From Tetrapyrgos nigripes (taxonomy: Eukaryota > Basidiomycota > Agaricomycetes > Agaricales > Campanellaceae): a DNA stretch of 64,000 bases. Within the stretch, counting starts at the first letter, position 1. Each line of letters begins with the position of its first letter. Under the pieces are notes generated by a model that saw only the letters and a program-made list of their open reading frames with translations, did not search any database and was not told the origin of the DNA. Location: the NCBI GenBank assembly GCA_013368315.1, contig JAACJM010000086.1, positions 124,001 to 188,000 on the forward strand, written 5' to 3'. Below are positions 45,768-57,285 of this stretch, one piece after another. The position numbers and the translations under genes were made by a program.

Positions 45768-48671
45768 ATGGGATCACTCTGTCTATCCTCTGCCCCAATC
45801 CTTCGTTGCGAGTCTTTTACCAGAATTGAAAACATCGTTTTGATCATACCCACCGGCTTGGAAATCATCTTTTCAACTTCATTGATCTTCACGAACTGGG
45901 GTACAGGCTGGTGAGTTTGGATCTCGTTTCGGATTGGATTGAGGGATGGAGGGTGTCGGGACCGACAAGCTTAACACTTTCTTCTTTTAGGAAACACTTA
46001 CTCCTCACGGCCGAAGGATGGACTTACCTTGCACTCGCGTTACTTGACTTGTTGACCCATATCGTACCCGCTGTGCGGGATGACTTGAGTCTTTTTAAGA
46101 CCTTGGATATCGTTCTTGGTGCGTTGGCCAAGTACCGTGTGCATCACCTCGAGACTGACTACTCCTTCCTAGCTTCTCTTTCTTTCGCCCCCATCTTTTT
46201 CTACACTCTCTTTTTGCTACTCCTCATGCGCGGCGAGCTCGTCGATATACTTCCTCAGCGATACAGAAACGTCGCCATAATCATGTTATTAATCTTTATA
46301 CCAATCATCGTCGCCCTTGAAGAAGTCTCATCTTTTGTTGGAATCACCCATCGGAGTGCGTCTTCATATCATATAACCATATGCCATCTAATGCAAAAGC
46401 ACAGTTGCTCGTCAGAATGACGGCCTTTCCTTTCTAGCAATCGGCTTCAGCAAAAATGGTGATCGAACGCTCTGGACATTCTTTACATCTCTCACTCTTG
46501 CTCTCCTCACTGCCTATCAAGCCGTCAATTTTTCCTTCGCATTTTTCCGTGTCGGGAAAGCTTTTATCGACCAGCGGTCAATTGAAGCCTCTTCCTCAGA
46601 CGAGGCGCATCTGTTTATGGGAATAGGCTGGATAGCGGGAGGGTATAAACTAGGAGCCATCGAGACGGTGATAGGTTTTGCGCAAAATGGTGGATTTGGA
46701 GTTGCTTTGACGAGGCGGATACTACGGTTTCTATCAAGGGCTTTCTTGGCTATTGGGATAGCCAAAGGGTGTGTCTATCAACTCTGGTTTCATCTACATC
46801 ATTAACGTGATTTAATGATTTCTAGCGTCGACATGATCGTCGACTTTCGTGAAATCAAAGACGAACTCACTGCCAACAAGAGAAACCGTTTCAGTCGCCG
46901 TATCTCTCGAAGAATTATCTCCAATCCCCGTCATAGTACTTTTCGCCAACTATCTCCAACTGCAGAAGAGTTCCATGCGGCTCCAGCACCGCCCCAACTT
47001 CCTGGAGCTCCACCCTCGCTGCAGCCACGTCAACCTCGTCAACCTGGCGGACTTCTTGGCATGTCTGAATTTGCTCAGGTGAAGAACGACGCCATATTCC
47101 GTCGAGGTGAACGAGTAGCTGTAGAATTTGACGCAACCTCTGGTCGACCACCTACTCTCCATATGCGTTTCTCAGTCTTGTCCATACCCGACGCAGCCAT
47201 CGCAGCCGAATTTGCACATCTCAAATCCGAAATCAAATCTGCCCCGAACGATGTCCCCAGACCTTCTTCCTTCTATGCCAACTCAACCATGACGAGGCTG
47301 ACGGAGGAGCCAAGTAGCGTCGTTGGCACTGTAGGCTACTCATCTAATCGGAACGGGAACGGGAACAAGGACGTTGTAGCAGAACCGGAACCAGCCAGGA
47401 TACACAATGCTTTTGCTACCATGCCTGTCAGTCAGCATGGACATACTCGGCATGCTAGTCAGATGTCTGGTTATGCAGACTCAGTCAACTCTCTTACTCA
47501 CTCGGTGGTTAACCGACTAGCGGCGCAATTCCCTGGTCTACCACCTAGAGTGACGAATATGACCCAATACCGCCAGACATTGTATGAACAGGAGCTGGAG
47601 AGGGTACGGGAGAAGGAGGAGGAGGAGGAGGCCGAGTTGGCTAGGAATTCCAGTGGAAAATCGAGAAAGTCTGGTACTAGCGGACTTTCTACCAGTAACT
47701 CTTTCAAGAGGAAACCTGCTCCCAGAGCGTCGGCCTACCTTGACGATCTAGCAATGGTATCTGGAGGCGTTAACGCGGCAAACCCAACAGCAGCGGCACC
47801 ATCAACTGTCAACCCAATCCCCATTGATCCTTTTGACGATACCGAAGACCTTCCCCTTTCGTTTCCCACACCCGGCCTACTCGCCAACCCAGACAACGCG
47901 AAATCTCCCCACCGCCGCACTCTGACCGGTGACAGCCATTCTACTACACCCTTCTCTTCTGCTGCCGGAACCGATTACAATTTCGCGAGACCCACTACCC
48001 CTGGAAGCTATGCCCAATCTTCATCATTCACTACTCCCAATTCTGAAAATCCGTTCAAGTATGACGAGCTACAGCAGGTCCAGGATAATTCTAGACGGAC
48101 GCCTTTCCTACGTCGTCAGACGAATCGTCATTCAAGGCTTGGATCCAAAAACCTTAGTGTGGGTCAGTCCGAGTTAACTGCCGTCCGTGAAGACCAGGAT
48201 TACGTTCCAGGCGATGATATAGAGAGCCAGCGCAATAGTGCATACCACTCCCGGGGTAAAAGCATGGAGACTATCGATATTTCCTGGTTGAGGCGTCCAG
48301 ATCAGGAAGACGCGTCTCCCGGCTCCAGTGCTTATGAGGAAGCCATTTTCCAACAAGCAGTCAGGGGGAAAATCAGTACTCCTTCATCTGTCAAGACTCC
48401 ATCCTCTCTCATTGCGTCCAGATCGACACCAGAGTTGTCCAGGATAAAGAGCGTTGGTAACGCCCCTCGGAGATATACACCGGCTCCCATCAGAACTAAT
48501 TATACGAGGGGAAGCATCTATATTGAACCGATTGTGATTCCTCCAAGGGGAGAAGCGTTTGCAGAGGTTGAGCTGTTGCAGGGGAGTGCTATATCGTCGA
48601 TGAGAGGTGGTCCATTGAGGGACTCTGACGTGCTAGGTCCTGACGATAGGGCGTACATACAAGCCTTGTGA
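45768..48671 (+). CDS. Multi-pass membrane protein with a long disordered C-terminal tail (905 aa)
   Basis: Exons 45768-45910, 45991-46355, 46405-46768 and 46826-48671 join in frame. The first about 300 residues hold about seven hydrophobic spans: NIVLIIPTGLEIIFSTSLIF, GWTYLALALLDLLTHIV, FAPIFFYTLFLLLL, NVAIIMLLIFIPIIVALEEV, WTFFTSLTLALLTAYQAV, FMGIGWIAGGYKLGAIETV and FLSRAFLAIGIAKG. This suggests a 7TM topology. The about 600-residue tail is rich in Ser, Pro and Thr with basic clusters (KRNRFSRRISRRII) and a short coiled coil (LYEQELERVREKEEEEEAEL). Tail phosphorylation is likely but not shown. A receptor-like role is possible; I do not recognise a named family. The 3' neighbour at 49070-52220 has a similar layout (7TM plus tail) on the opposite strand. 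Confidence 0.75.
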
Positions 48672-49069
48672 TATTCTTATACTTGATTATACTGACCATG
48701 TTGTATGACGGCTCGTGTACGCTGACGGATTAGTTACTGTTAGTGTAGTTTGATTTTCGTTGTCCCCTTTTCTTTTGATTTTTATCATTTATCCAATGAC
48801 TTTCATCCATGGATACTTATCTCATTAAGAGCTCTCTGACTGTTGTGGTTAGTATACATAGATTGTATTTCTAGTGTAACATCCCCTGTTTTTCAAGATG
48901 ATGTTGTCAAATCATGCGTGACAGACTGGATCATGATGACGACGCCTGGTAAGTATTGCTATTGCTACTTTGGCCCCATTAGGTATATGGGTATACAATA
49001 CTATATTCACTTGAGGTCCTGACAAACTACATACTGTCCTTGAGGTGGCTGTCTTAGAGACAGTCAGGC
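48672..49069. other. Convergent 3' ends, no gene
   Basis: AT-rich spacer between two tail-to-tail genes. It contains several T-rich and ATA-rich tracts suitable for polyadenylation; no reading frame of note. Confidence 0.6.
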
Positions 49070-52000
49070 TCATATATGGTTGTTTTCAAAAAATCTCTCC
49101 AAATACTGATCAATATACGCCTCCTTCGTCGTCGACCTAGCGGACCCCACTTCACCTATACTTGCCAACTGCGTTGGCTGCCGTCTGCCATAATCCCTCG
49201 AAGGCGACACTGGGCCGCCAGCTTTGTTCTCGTCTCTATCAACCTCGTTAGCTTGGCTTGGTTCCCATGAGTGATTCTGATTATGGCCTTGCTGAGAAGG
49301 AGGACCCTGAAGTCCAGGAGCGTGCCCTTCTTTATGTTTCCGAGGCGAAAGACTCTGAGATCTATTATGCCTGGCTCTGGGTAGTGACGAGACATCCAGG
49401 GATCGCACTGATGAAGGTGACGCTGACTGGGCAACAGGTATCAGCGATGGACGACTCTGAATGGCTCCTTCTTGTTGATCCACACCTAGACGACGGCTGT
49501 ACTGAGAAGACTGTATCTCCATAGCTCCCTGTGATCTCATGCGTCGAATCTGAGGCTGGACCAACCTCGAGCTTGGGGGCGTAGGTGAACGAGATGATGG
49601 GAAGGATGGATTCAAAGGGGACAACGGGCCATTGGTGCCAGTGCAAATGCTTGAATTAGATCTACTCTTGCCTCTTTGAAGGGTTCGCAACTGCAAATCC
49701 TCCAATGTAGGCTTCTGTACTTGATCGGAAGGTCTGTCTGGGTTGGGAAGGAATGCATCGGGGATCTTGGGCCGCCTGGGAGAGGGAGGCAAGATATGAC
49801 TCGAAGCACCGGAGACTAGAGCAGGAAGACCAATCGTCGACGGTGTAGTATAAACGACATGTGAAGTCGCCGCCTCGTTTGAGGAAGCTTCAACGAGAGG
49901 TGACAGCTGCCTCTCTGTTTCCTTCTCGGAGTCATTGTAACGAGAAAGAACAGTATCAATCCTGATACTAGCTTCAACGGCACGCCGTTCCTGAAGCTCC
50001 AAGCCACGCTTGTATTCCTCATGAGGTTGAGCTTCTCCGGAATTGTCTTGAAAATCCCGCGTCTTCTTCTCACGTCCTCCTGCTACTCTGATAAAAGGTT
50101 TGAGTAATCCCAAAGCAGCACTAGACTTTTGCGATGGTTTCGGTTTGTCCTTTTCCTTCTTGGAACCAGCACCACTGATTATAGGGCGCAACGACATCCC
50201 AAATATGAGACCATGCCCACAATCTGATTCTGAGAACCTCGAGCCTGGAAGGCCCAAGCCAGGTGGGTAGGTATTGACACCAAGTTCATGACCTGCCTGG
50301 ACATCTTCATCCTGTGCTTTAGATGGTTTTGTGGTCGTAGCTTCGGATACAAGTGTCTGAGGCAGAGAAGATGCTGGTCCTACGACCTTTGGAGAGGCAA
50401 GACGATTGGACGGACGCAGATAAGGAAGGGACGATGTAGAATCCCTGGGATCTTCATTCACGATACTTGGAGAGAAGGTCTTCGTTAAAGGACTACTTGG
50501 ATTAGAATAGTATTTTGGAAGAGCTGTCCCTGAATAAGGAGACGGTGGAGGAAATAACGGACTAGCCGAGGTAGGAGTAGTTGGAGAAGGCGGGTCCAAA
50601 GTGATGGGGGAAGATACGTGAAGCGAGACGTTTGATCCATCCACCTCCTCATGAGTACGTGTACGGGTTAAGAAGAGACGAATATCCTTCTTTATTGGCT
50701 GAGGAGACGACGCTTGTTTGTTTGCGCATTGAAGAAATATTAGGTTGCATGTTATTCCCTGGAAGACAGAGGGATTAGTGTATATTGAGCGTCAGTGGAC
50801 GAGAAGTGACTTACGACAACCTGAATATTGATATCCCTGAGCACAGGCCATCCCCCATTGTGGATCAAGTGCAGTACCAAAAGCAAAAAGGTCGCCAATG
50901 TAATCATGATGCCTGATTGTACCAGCAACACCAAAGTGTACATGTAGGGTTTCCTCCTACGGAAGTCCTCTTCAGACTTAGTATACACCGACGGCCCAAC
51001 GCCAGAATCTCCAGTCTGACTCTGACAGGTCTGGTAGGACAGGCTCCGGCTGAGGCCAATGCCGAGTCTCCTTTGTAACGAGCACTCCGTTGCACTGTCA
51101 ATTCGTGCATTGGGCTGCAAGTAGTCATCTCTGTTCGTAAATTTCCTCTGCAACTCACGAAGCGTGCCTCGTGGATTTACGAGGAGACAAGGCGAGGAGC
51201 AAGGAGTGCGACAAACATGAAAGGAAGACGGTGTCATTGCGGAGGGTGGGGGCGTCAGAGGAGTCGCAACAGTGGTGGATGTCGTTGTCACAGACGATAG
51301 AAGTGGCAATCTCGAAGTGTCCAGAGGAGTAGACAGTGATGACGCCGAAGACCCGCACTGTGGCCGGAGAGGACCTGGTGATGGCGACTGACTCGAAGTG
51401 GACGAAGTCGGCGATGATGTACTGACTTCTGGACGGTAAACGCCACGTACAATGGCCATCGTGATCGACGCGCCGCTTATCAGATTCAGTATGAGCATAG
51501 ACGTTTGCAATATGCGAACCAAAGGGACTTCGTATGAAGGCTGGGCATTCCGTGAGTCTGCATGTTGAAAAATGATGACTACGAGGCCGACAACTTCGAG
51601 AAGGAAAAGTCGTGGTCAGGATTAAGGCAACAAGAAGAAAGGGTCCTGGATCACCTGTTTGAGCTCCAACTAGAACGATAGGAAGTACTACGATAGACTT
51701 CATTCGATCCCAAACGAGATAACATCGATAGATCTGTGCCAGTCTCAGGATTAATGTACACTGCAATAAGATCGACGGATATAACCCACAAGCACCAGAC
51801 CTCCAATTAGCATCATGAGGACATAATCTGCCGTCTTCATGATGTCGATCCATGTCTCTACATTGTTCAATGCACCTGTCAAGTCCAGACTTGTCCAGGC
51901 GACGAAGACAGCTATTATGTCTCGTAAACCCAATGCTATGTCTGCAGAAGCGACCATGAAGGTAAGGACTACTACGGCGAGTAGACACCTATTTGCTTTG

Positions 52001-52220
52001 AAGACGGAGCATACTGCCAAAGACGTGGAATATGGGCGAAAAATACCACCCCGAGCGAACCAGAGCGCCATAAACGAAGCAAGGTATATACCTAATGAAC
52101 AGTAAATGAGCAGGGTTACAATAAATGAGTCAAGTTCAACGCACCATACGCAATGGTCTCGAGAAAGACGGCGATAACTTGGTTCGCTGGAAGCGGGAAT
52201 GTCGGTTGAACGCTGGACAT
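49070..52220 (-). CDS. Agaricomycete 7TM protein with long Ser/Pro-rich cytoplasmic tail
   Basis: ATG at the complement of 52218-52220 opens MSSVQPTFPLPANQVIAVFL. The TM part is spread over several exons: ETIAYGIYLASF, RCLLAVVVLTFMVASADIAL, DIIAVFVAW with the NNVETWIDIMKTADYVLMML block, YRCYLVWDRMKSIVVLPIVL (a family hallmark), and later YTLVLLVQSGIMITLATFLL. This is a common mushroom serpentine family of unknown ligand. The tail has two parts. The first, from about 51440, is Ser/Thr-rich and has FTNRDDYLQPNAR. The second, after an intron near 50815, begins GITCNLIFLQCANKQ and continues as the large exon 49070-50644 or so, ending EAYIDQYLERFFENNHI. The length after the last TM (over 500 residues) is unusual for the family. 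Confidence 0.75.
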
Positions 52221-54096
52221 GGTGCGCTGCCGAAATCAAGTTGACCATATCTCTCGTCTCTTTAAAAGCTGCCGACCTGCGACCTCTTTCCTACTTCCGA
52301 TATACACGAGAAAACGGTATTCGACTTCGTTTTTGATATAGCTGGAGCCTGTCGCTGTCATGCCATTGCTGCACTTGGAATAGCAAGAAGGCGCCGTCCA
52401 CACTTCGACGAGTCTTGTTACGACAAAAAGCTGCTGCCATCAGTCATACTGAGTGGCATTAAGACGCAGACGACGACAGGAAGAGCAAAACATAGTTCAG
52501 CTGATGCTTTGCGCTCCCGAATACCTAGTTCGTTTCCGTCAAATTTCCTGTAGACCAAGCAATTTTGCGGGTGTGACTGACCTCAGTGGAAGTACCATCG
52601 TAATCAAATCATCGTTCTGGTCCATCCTGCAGAGAGTGATAGGGGTTTGACGAAGGAAGTCGATAGAAAACTAGAGGACTAGTGGAAGAACGAACGCTCG
52701 TCGAGTACGTGACTCAGAAGCTCCCGATCGGAGATAGCCAAATTGATTTTTCATACGTCCTGTCAGCCTCAGCTAAGCCTTCTTCTCCTCCGGTATCTTG
52801 ATTGCTAAAGTTCAAGCTTTTACAAGTGAGGTTATTGGTGAGTTGACATGTCGTTAAAAAGTTATACCTTTCTAAGATGCAGTACGTGCGGCGCATGATC
52901 GATATCGAGGGGAAAACCCATCGTCGACGAATCTTTGAGTCTTTTCGCAATAAAACTCATAGGTGACTTGCAGCCTCCAGTTTTCTGTCTGTGCAGATAT
53001 ATAACACGATCCTTCGCGGCAGAATCGCTGTCATGCCCGATGTGTAGTCCCATGTAGTCTTCTAGCTTCAGCCCGGCCAATCGGGATTTTCCGAGTGCAT
53101 TAATGGGCATACGTCAAGAACCTAGTTGATGTTCGGTACATCGCCCATGAGTGCGAGCGTACGGTCATTTGAAAACGAGAAACGAAAGGCGTGTAGGTAT
53201 GTTGTCACCAGTGACTCATCGAACTCTTGTTCACTCAGTGATCTGCCGGTAACCGCCAATGCTCAAAGCGCCTGAGAGAGCTAAGGGATAGTACAGCCAG
53301 CTGTGCAAATCAACAACGGGAACGATATCACTCAAACGCATGGCTTGCCCTTCCTTTCCGTCCTTTGTTAAGCATAGTCTTTAATTGGAGTGATGCTCAC
53401 AGGAGTACCTTGCAGATAATGAAGGGAACTCCCCGATCTCCAGATGTCCCAATTCTGATGGGCAAGGCCGCGTTCTTCGCGATGATGTCGAGGGAGTCTG
53501 CTAGCACTAGTAACAATTAAATCTTCTGAGTCAAGAAGGCGTTAAACAGTAAGCATCATCCACTTCTCCGATCCGACGTGCCTGATGAGTACCTACTCTG
53601 AGTCATTTGTATGCTTGTTCTCTCTCGCCATTAACAATTCCATGCAGTTTCCCCTTTATCCATTCGCTAAAGTTGGAAGGCAATGACGAAGCTGTCTGAC
53701 CTCATGCCTTCAAACCACCCACCTTGAAAACGATTCAGACACCTATTTTTCCATGACTCGGACTCTTTCCCTTCTTCTCCACTGCCAGTCCTTATCGCCC
53801 GCGCTAAGCCTCACGAGTAAGGTTTCTCTGTTCTTATTTTTTCAATGACTACTAAACCTTCTTTCCTTTCTTCAAGTGCTACCCTAATAGACTCTCAAGA
53901 GATTTGCATATTTCTCTCAGCTGGCGACTTGAGCTGAGACATGGCACATCATTATTGGTGTACAGTAGCCCTATAATGGCGATGGTTTTGCTCCTTTGTG
54001 GGACTGGATCTTTGACCGTGTATATACCAACAGTGGCTAGCCTCTTGGCTTTATTAACCACTCCCACTTTTTCACGGTTTCCAAACACCCATCATA
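52221..54096. other. No supported gene
   Basis: A minus-strand frame at 52862-53110 (MPINALGKSRLAGLKLEDYMG, AKDRVIYLHRQKTGGCKS) is coding-like. It ends at a GTATAA donor, so it may be a first exon, but I found no continuation and no family. The rest is short frames only. Confidence 0.35.
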
Positions 54097-55075
54097 GTCC
54101 TTCTCCGAGTCCCATTTGATGGAACCTTTGTCGCCTTTACCTTCGACTCCTCCGTCGCATCCGTTGCCGACCTCGAGAATCCTCTCCTGACTGCTGCATG
54201 CCGAAAGCTCGCTTTGAAGCAAAAGAAGTTCTTGGCCTTTGTAGAATGGGTCGTACGTGATCATCATCTTGCTCTACATGTCAAATAGTATCGAAACTAA
54301 AGGTCGCACTCGACCAGGACATGGCATCATACCGAGCTTCACCAGTGGAACCCAATCCCTTCAAACTTCTTGTCTGGAAAGACCTCGAAAACTTGCCTCT
54401 GCCTATGATACCCAATGGAGTGCTGTCCAATACGTACCATGCCACCTCTTGTCCCGACGACGGGCCCGTAACACCACAAGAGCAGCTCCTATGTTCGGAT
54501 TGCTACATATCTGGTCACGTCAGGCACAATGTCCGTTTCGAGATAAACAGCAGCAGTCGCGCAAGGATCTTTGGGAACTGGTCTTGCATTTGGAGGCAGA
54601 AGCGTCTGCTCGGTTTGACTCCGACCTTGCCAAGGCGGATTGTTCTCCATCTCTCAGTGACTTGTCCTCTTGGAAAGATATCAGTCCAGTGGAATTTGTT
54701 GTTGTGGATGACGAGACTGTTCTCACTGAACGCTTGCTTGTTGACATAACTGGTTATTAAGAGGTACAGAGCAACTTTCTTGTCCACTACTCGACGGATC
54801 TGTCTACGTTGGATGTCATCAATCACTCAGACGAGTTGTATGAGCAATTGGCTCATTTTGAAAGGTTAGTCTTTGTCTGGAGTACTCTTTACTACATATC
54901 TCATTGATTGCAGTTGACTGACATATTCTTTGTTGTTTTCAAATTGAAAACCATCCTCGATGCTGACCATAAACGTAGACTGATCGCAGAAGCTCATCGC
55001 ATTGACGACGAGCATTGCATTTTCTACCCTTCCAGGTCGCGGTCGTGCGGTCGTGCGGGTGCGGGTTCTCCCTAG
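54097..55075 (+). CDS. Unidentified multi-exon protein (5' end unresolved)
   Basis: After an acceptor at 54096 the frame reads LLRVPFDGTFVAFTFDSSVASV, LALKQKKFLAFVEWV. It splices (GTACGT donor) in phase 0 to VALDQDMASYRASPVEPNPF and LCSDCYISGH. A further, unplaced intron moves the frame to KDLWELVLHLEAEASARF and WKDISPVEF. An in-frame TAA at 54758-54760 then separates this from the next coding-like block SNFLVHYSTDLSTLDVINHS. Only an intron of about 50-70 bp with a weak donor would join them; otherwise the gene is broken there. The end, after an intron from 54864 to 54979, is LIAEAHRIDDEHCIFYPS with TAG at 55073-55075. No family recognised and no start found. A further frame to 55353 (FVIIPAAGHGTSTLEAENYA) may be an alternative last exon. 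Confidence 0.35.
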
Positions 55076-55458
55076 GCAATGCTGGTATGTTTGCTTGTGT
55101 CTCGCAAGTCTATGGTCCACTGACATCTGGCATCGTAGGATTGTGGTTGAAATATCTGGTTGAGAATGGCTCGGTGCGGAAAGGATGCGAATCTAGAACA
55201 GTATTCGTTATAATTCCAGCTGCTGGACATGGCACCTCGACGTTGGAGGCTGAAAACTATGCTCAGCGCATGAGTCTAGCACGTTCCGGAAAGGGATTGT
55301 ACTATGCTCTTACTGGGTTCTTGCAGCATTATCTTATTAATCTACGCTACTAGTAGCTGCTTTAATCGTCCTCATTGCAATTGAGAATGACACTGCTTTA
55401 CTTTACTACCTTTTGTTCGGGTATTACTAGTATCTAAAATTGACTTACATAGTGCCGA

Positions 55459-57285
55459 TTACCCTTCAACAACTTCAATCGTAACCGGGCTACAATCATC
55501 CAAAGTATAATGCGGATGACTCGTCACCGGCTCAAAAACAACATCCAACCTTCCATTGATAGTATTGTTTGCACAAAGCGAGAATGCATCGGATTTGCCT
55601 CCAAAGCCGAGTAGCTTTCGAGGTGCGACGGAATTTGTACTGTTCTGTAATTCCAAGACAGAAGACAGGTTAGCACATTATCCTTAGAAAGTTGAACCAA
55701 GGATGAGCAAGACTGCAAAAGGAAGTAGACTCACCATGATACAATACGCCTGGAATCCAGGAAACGCAGGCGCAGATGCAACAAAGTTGGGAGATTCTCC
55801 AGGACCAGGGGCCGTCGAAACCATCAACTGGCCTGGGTTAGTTAACGAGTGTGGAAGAAAGACCGAGCCTTTCATCGAAAAAGAAGGCCAATCTGAGCAA
55901 CATAATGGGCAGGCCTGTATCGTATCAAGGTCAGCCTTATCTTGAATTCGAGCAGGCTTGGAATAGAGTAGCAATAAAACCCACCGAAAGAATACTCCAC
56001 GTAACACTAGGTACCATCTCAACCAGTAAAACTTTCAAAGGGACGACTGATGGTATCCCATTTGGCGGAGGTGTATTGAAATGCGCAACCAGAGTAAAGT
56101 TGGCTGAATCCTGCGCGATGCATTGTGAGGACGACGGACCTGTCGATGAGGTTCCGTTATTGTCGAAAAGATGATAGAGAGCAATCCGATTAGCATTTCC
56201 GCAAAATTGAGAATGGTCTGCGACGCAAACTGCACGACAATCCAAGTCGGAGACGTGTGTGCTTGTGGTGCCCAAGATGTTGTCGCACCCTGCAATGATC
56301 CATTTCGTGAGTACGTGGAAAAATGAGGAAGCTTAAGCATAAGGATGAGGAGTACATACAACATTCATGTCCATCTTCCAATCCAGCATTGGTGAAACCT
56401 GCAGTTTGGCATGCTGCGGTACACGTCTCGGCTGTAACACCAACTGGAACTGGCATAGGGATTTGGAGCACACGAGAACTCGGGCTATCACTGTAAGAAT
56501 AAAATCAGTATCACCAAAATTGGACTAAATAGACTCGGAAGATACACACGTAAAACATCCTTGATAGGCCCAGGAACTGCCCTTTATGGTTTGAACCTGC
56601 ACAGGTGCAGGTCTACCATTGGTATAGATTTCAATACGACCAGACGCTCCACATGTTTCTGTTGCATTGCCTGTACAAGGCGTACTGCATTCAGAAGGGT
56701 CTGGAGCGGGGGTTCCTGGAAATTGGATGACAGAATCGCAGTCTGAGTTACAGTCATGGAGTTAGCTTCCGAGTACAATGTTTTGTTAGGAGGATAAGTG
56801 CAACATACAGCATTCCCTAAATGACGAGAGCGGCTATGCATGAGATTCTGTAGAAGGAATGACAATCCTAAGCACTCACTGTCCAAATTCCACCCCAGCA
56901 AAAATGTAATTGCCTGCTTCACAAAACGCGATACATGACTCGGTTGTCATGTTGTTATTATTGGAATAGAAATCGGCTGCAAGTGTACGGCCGACGGATA
57001 TATCACTGAGGTCATGGTGGAAAATGTGAGTGAAAACGAAGAAGGCAAGCAGACTTCGATAGCATAGAGAACACTGACGTGAAACAGCCTTGTGAAGTCC
57101 AGGTCTGATTACCACTGATGATGGTGCTGCGTTTCTCGAGGCCGAAGTGGGCATTTGCAGCGAAAATCGTCTATAAATAGAAACGTTTGAATAAGAGGGC
57201 GATTGTGCAAAAAGGATATAACGCGTACCGGTATAGTCAAAAGGAGTGACAAATGTTTAAAGAAAGGCAAAGGACGGACGTCCAT
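55459..57285 (-). CDS. Secreted WSC-domain protein
   Basis: ATG (complement of 57283-57285) opens MDVRPLPFFKHLSLLLTIP, a signal peptide that crosses an intron into TIFAANAHFGLEKR. Two WSC carbohydrate-binding modules follow. The first starts at TWTSQGCFT and has MTTESCIAFCEAGNYIFAGV with GNAV and PSECSTPCTGNATETCG. The second starts at SSWAYQGCFT and has GVTAETCTAACQTAGFTNAGL, GCDNIL, DCRAVCVADHSQFCGNANRI. Each has the eight-Cys pattern of WSC domains (known from Wsc stress sensors and fungal cell-wall enzymes). The C-terminal about 200 residues are Cys-poor but contain paired Cys (QACPLCCSDWPS) and end CSPVTIEVVEG. No membrane anchor is apparent, so it is probably a cell-wall or extracellular glycan binder. 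Many short exons with GT-AG introns; the exact joins of the middle exons are not all certain. Confidence 0.85.

Noticed and set aside
45301..45843. 180-codon + strand frame before the membrane-protein gene
   Set aside because: Pyrimidine-rich leader sequence gives Phe/Leu/Ser runs by chance. The real gene starts at 45768 in another frame, which splices into the TM segments.
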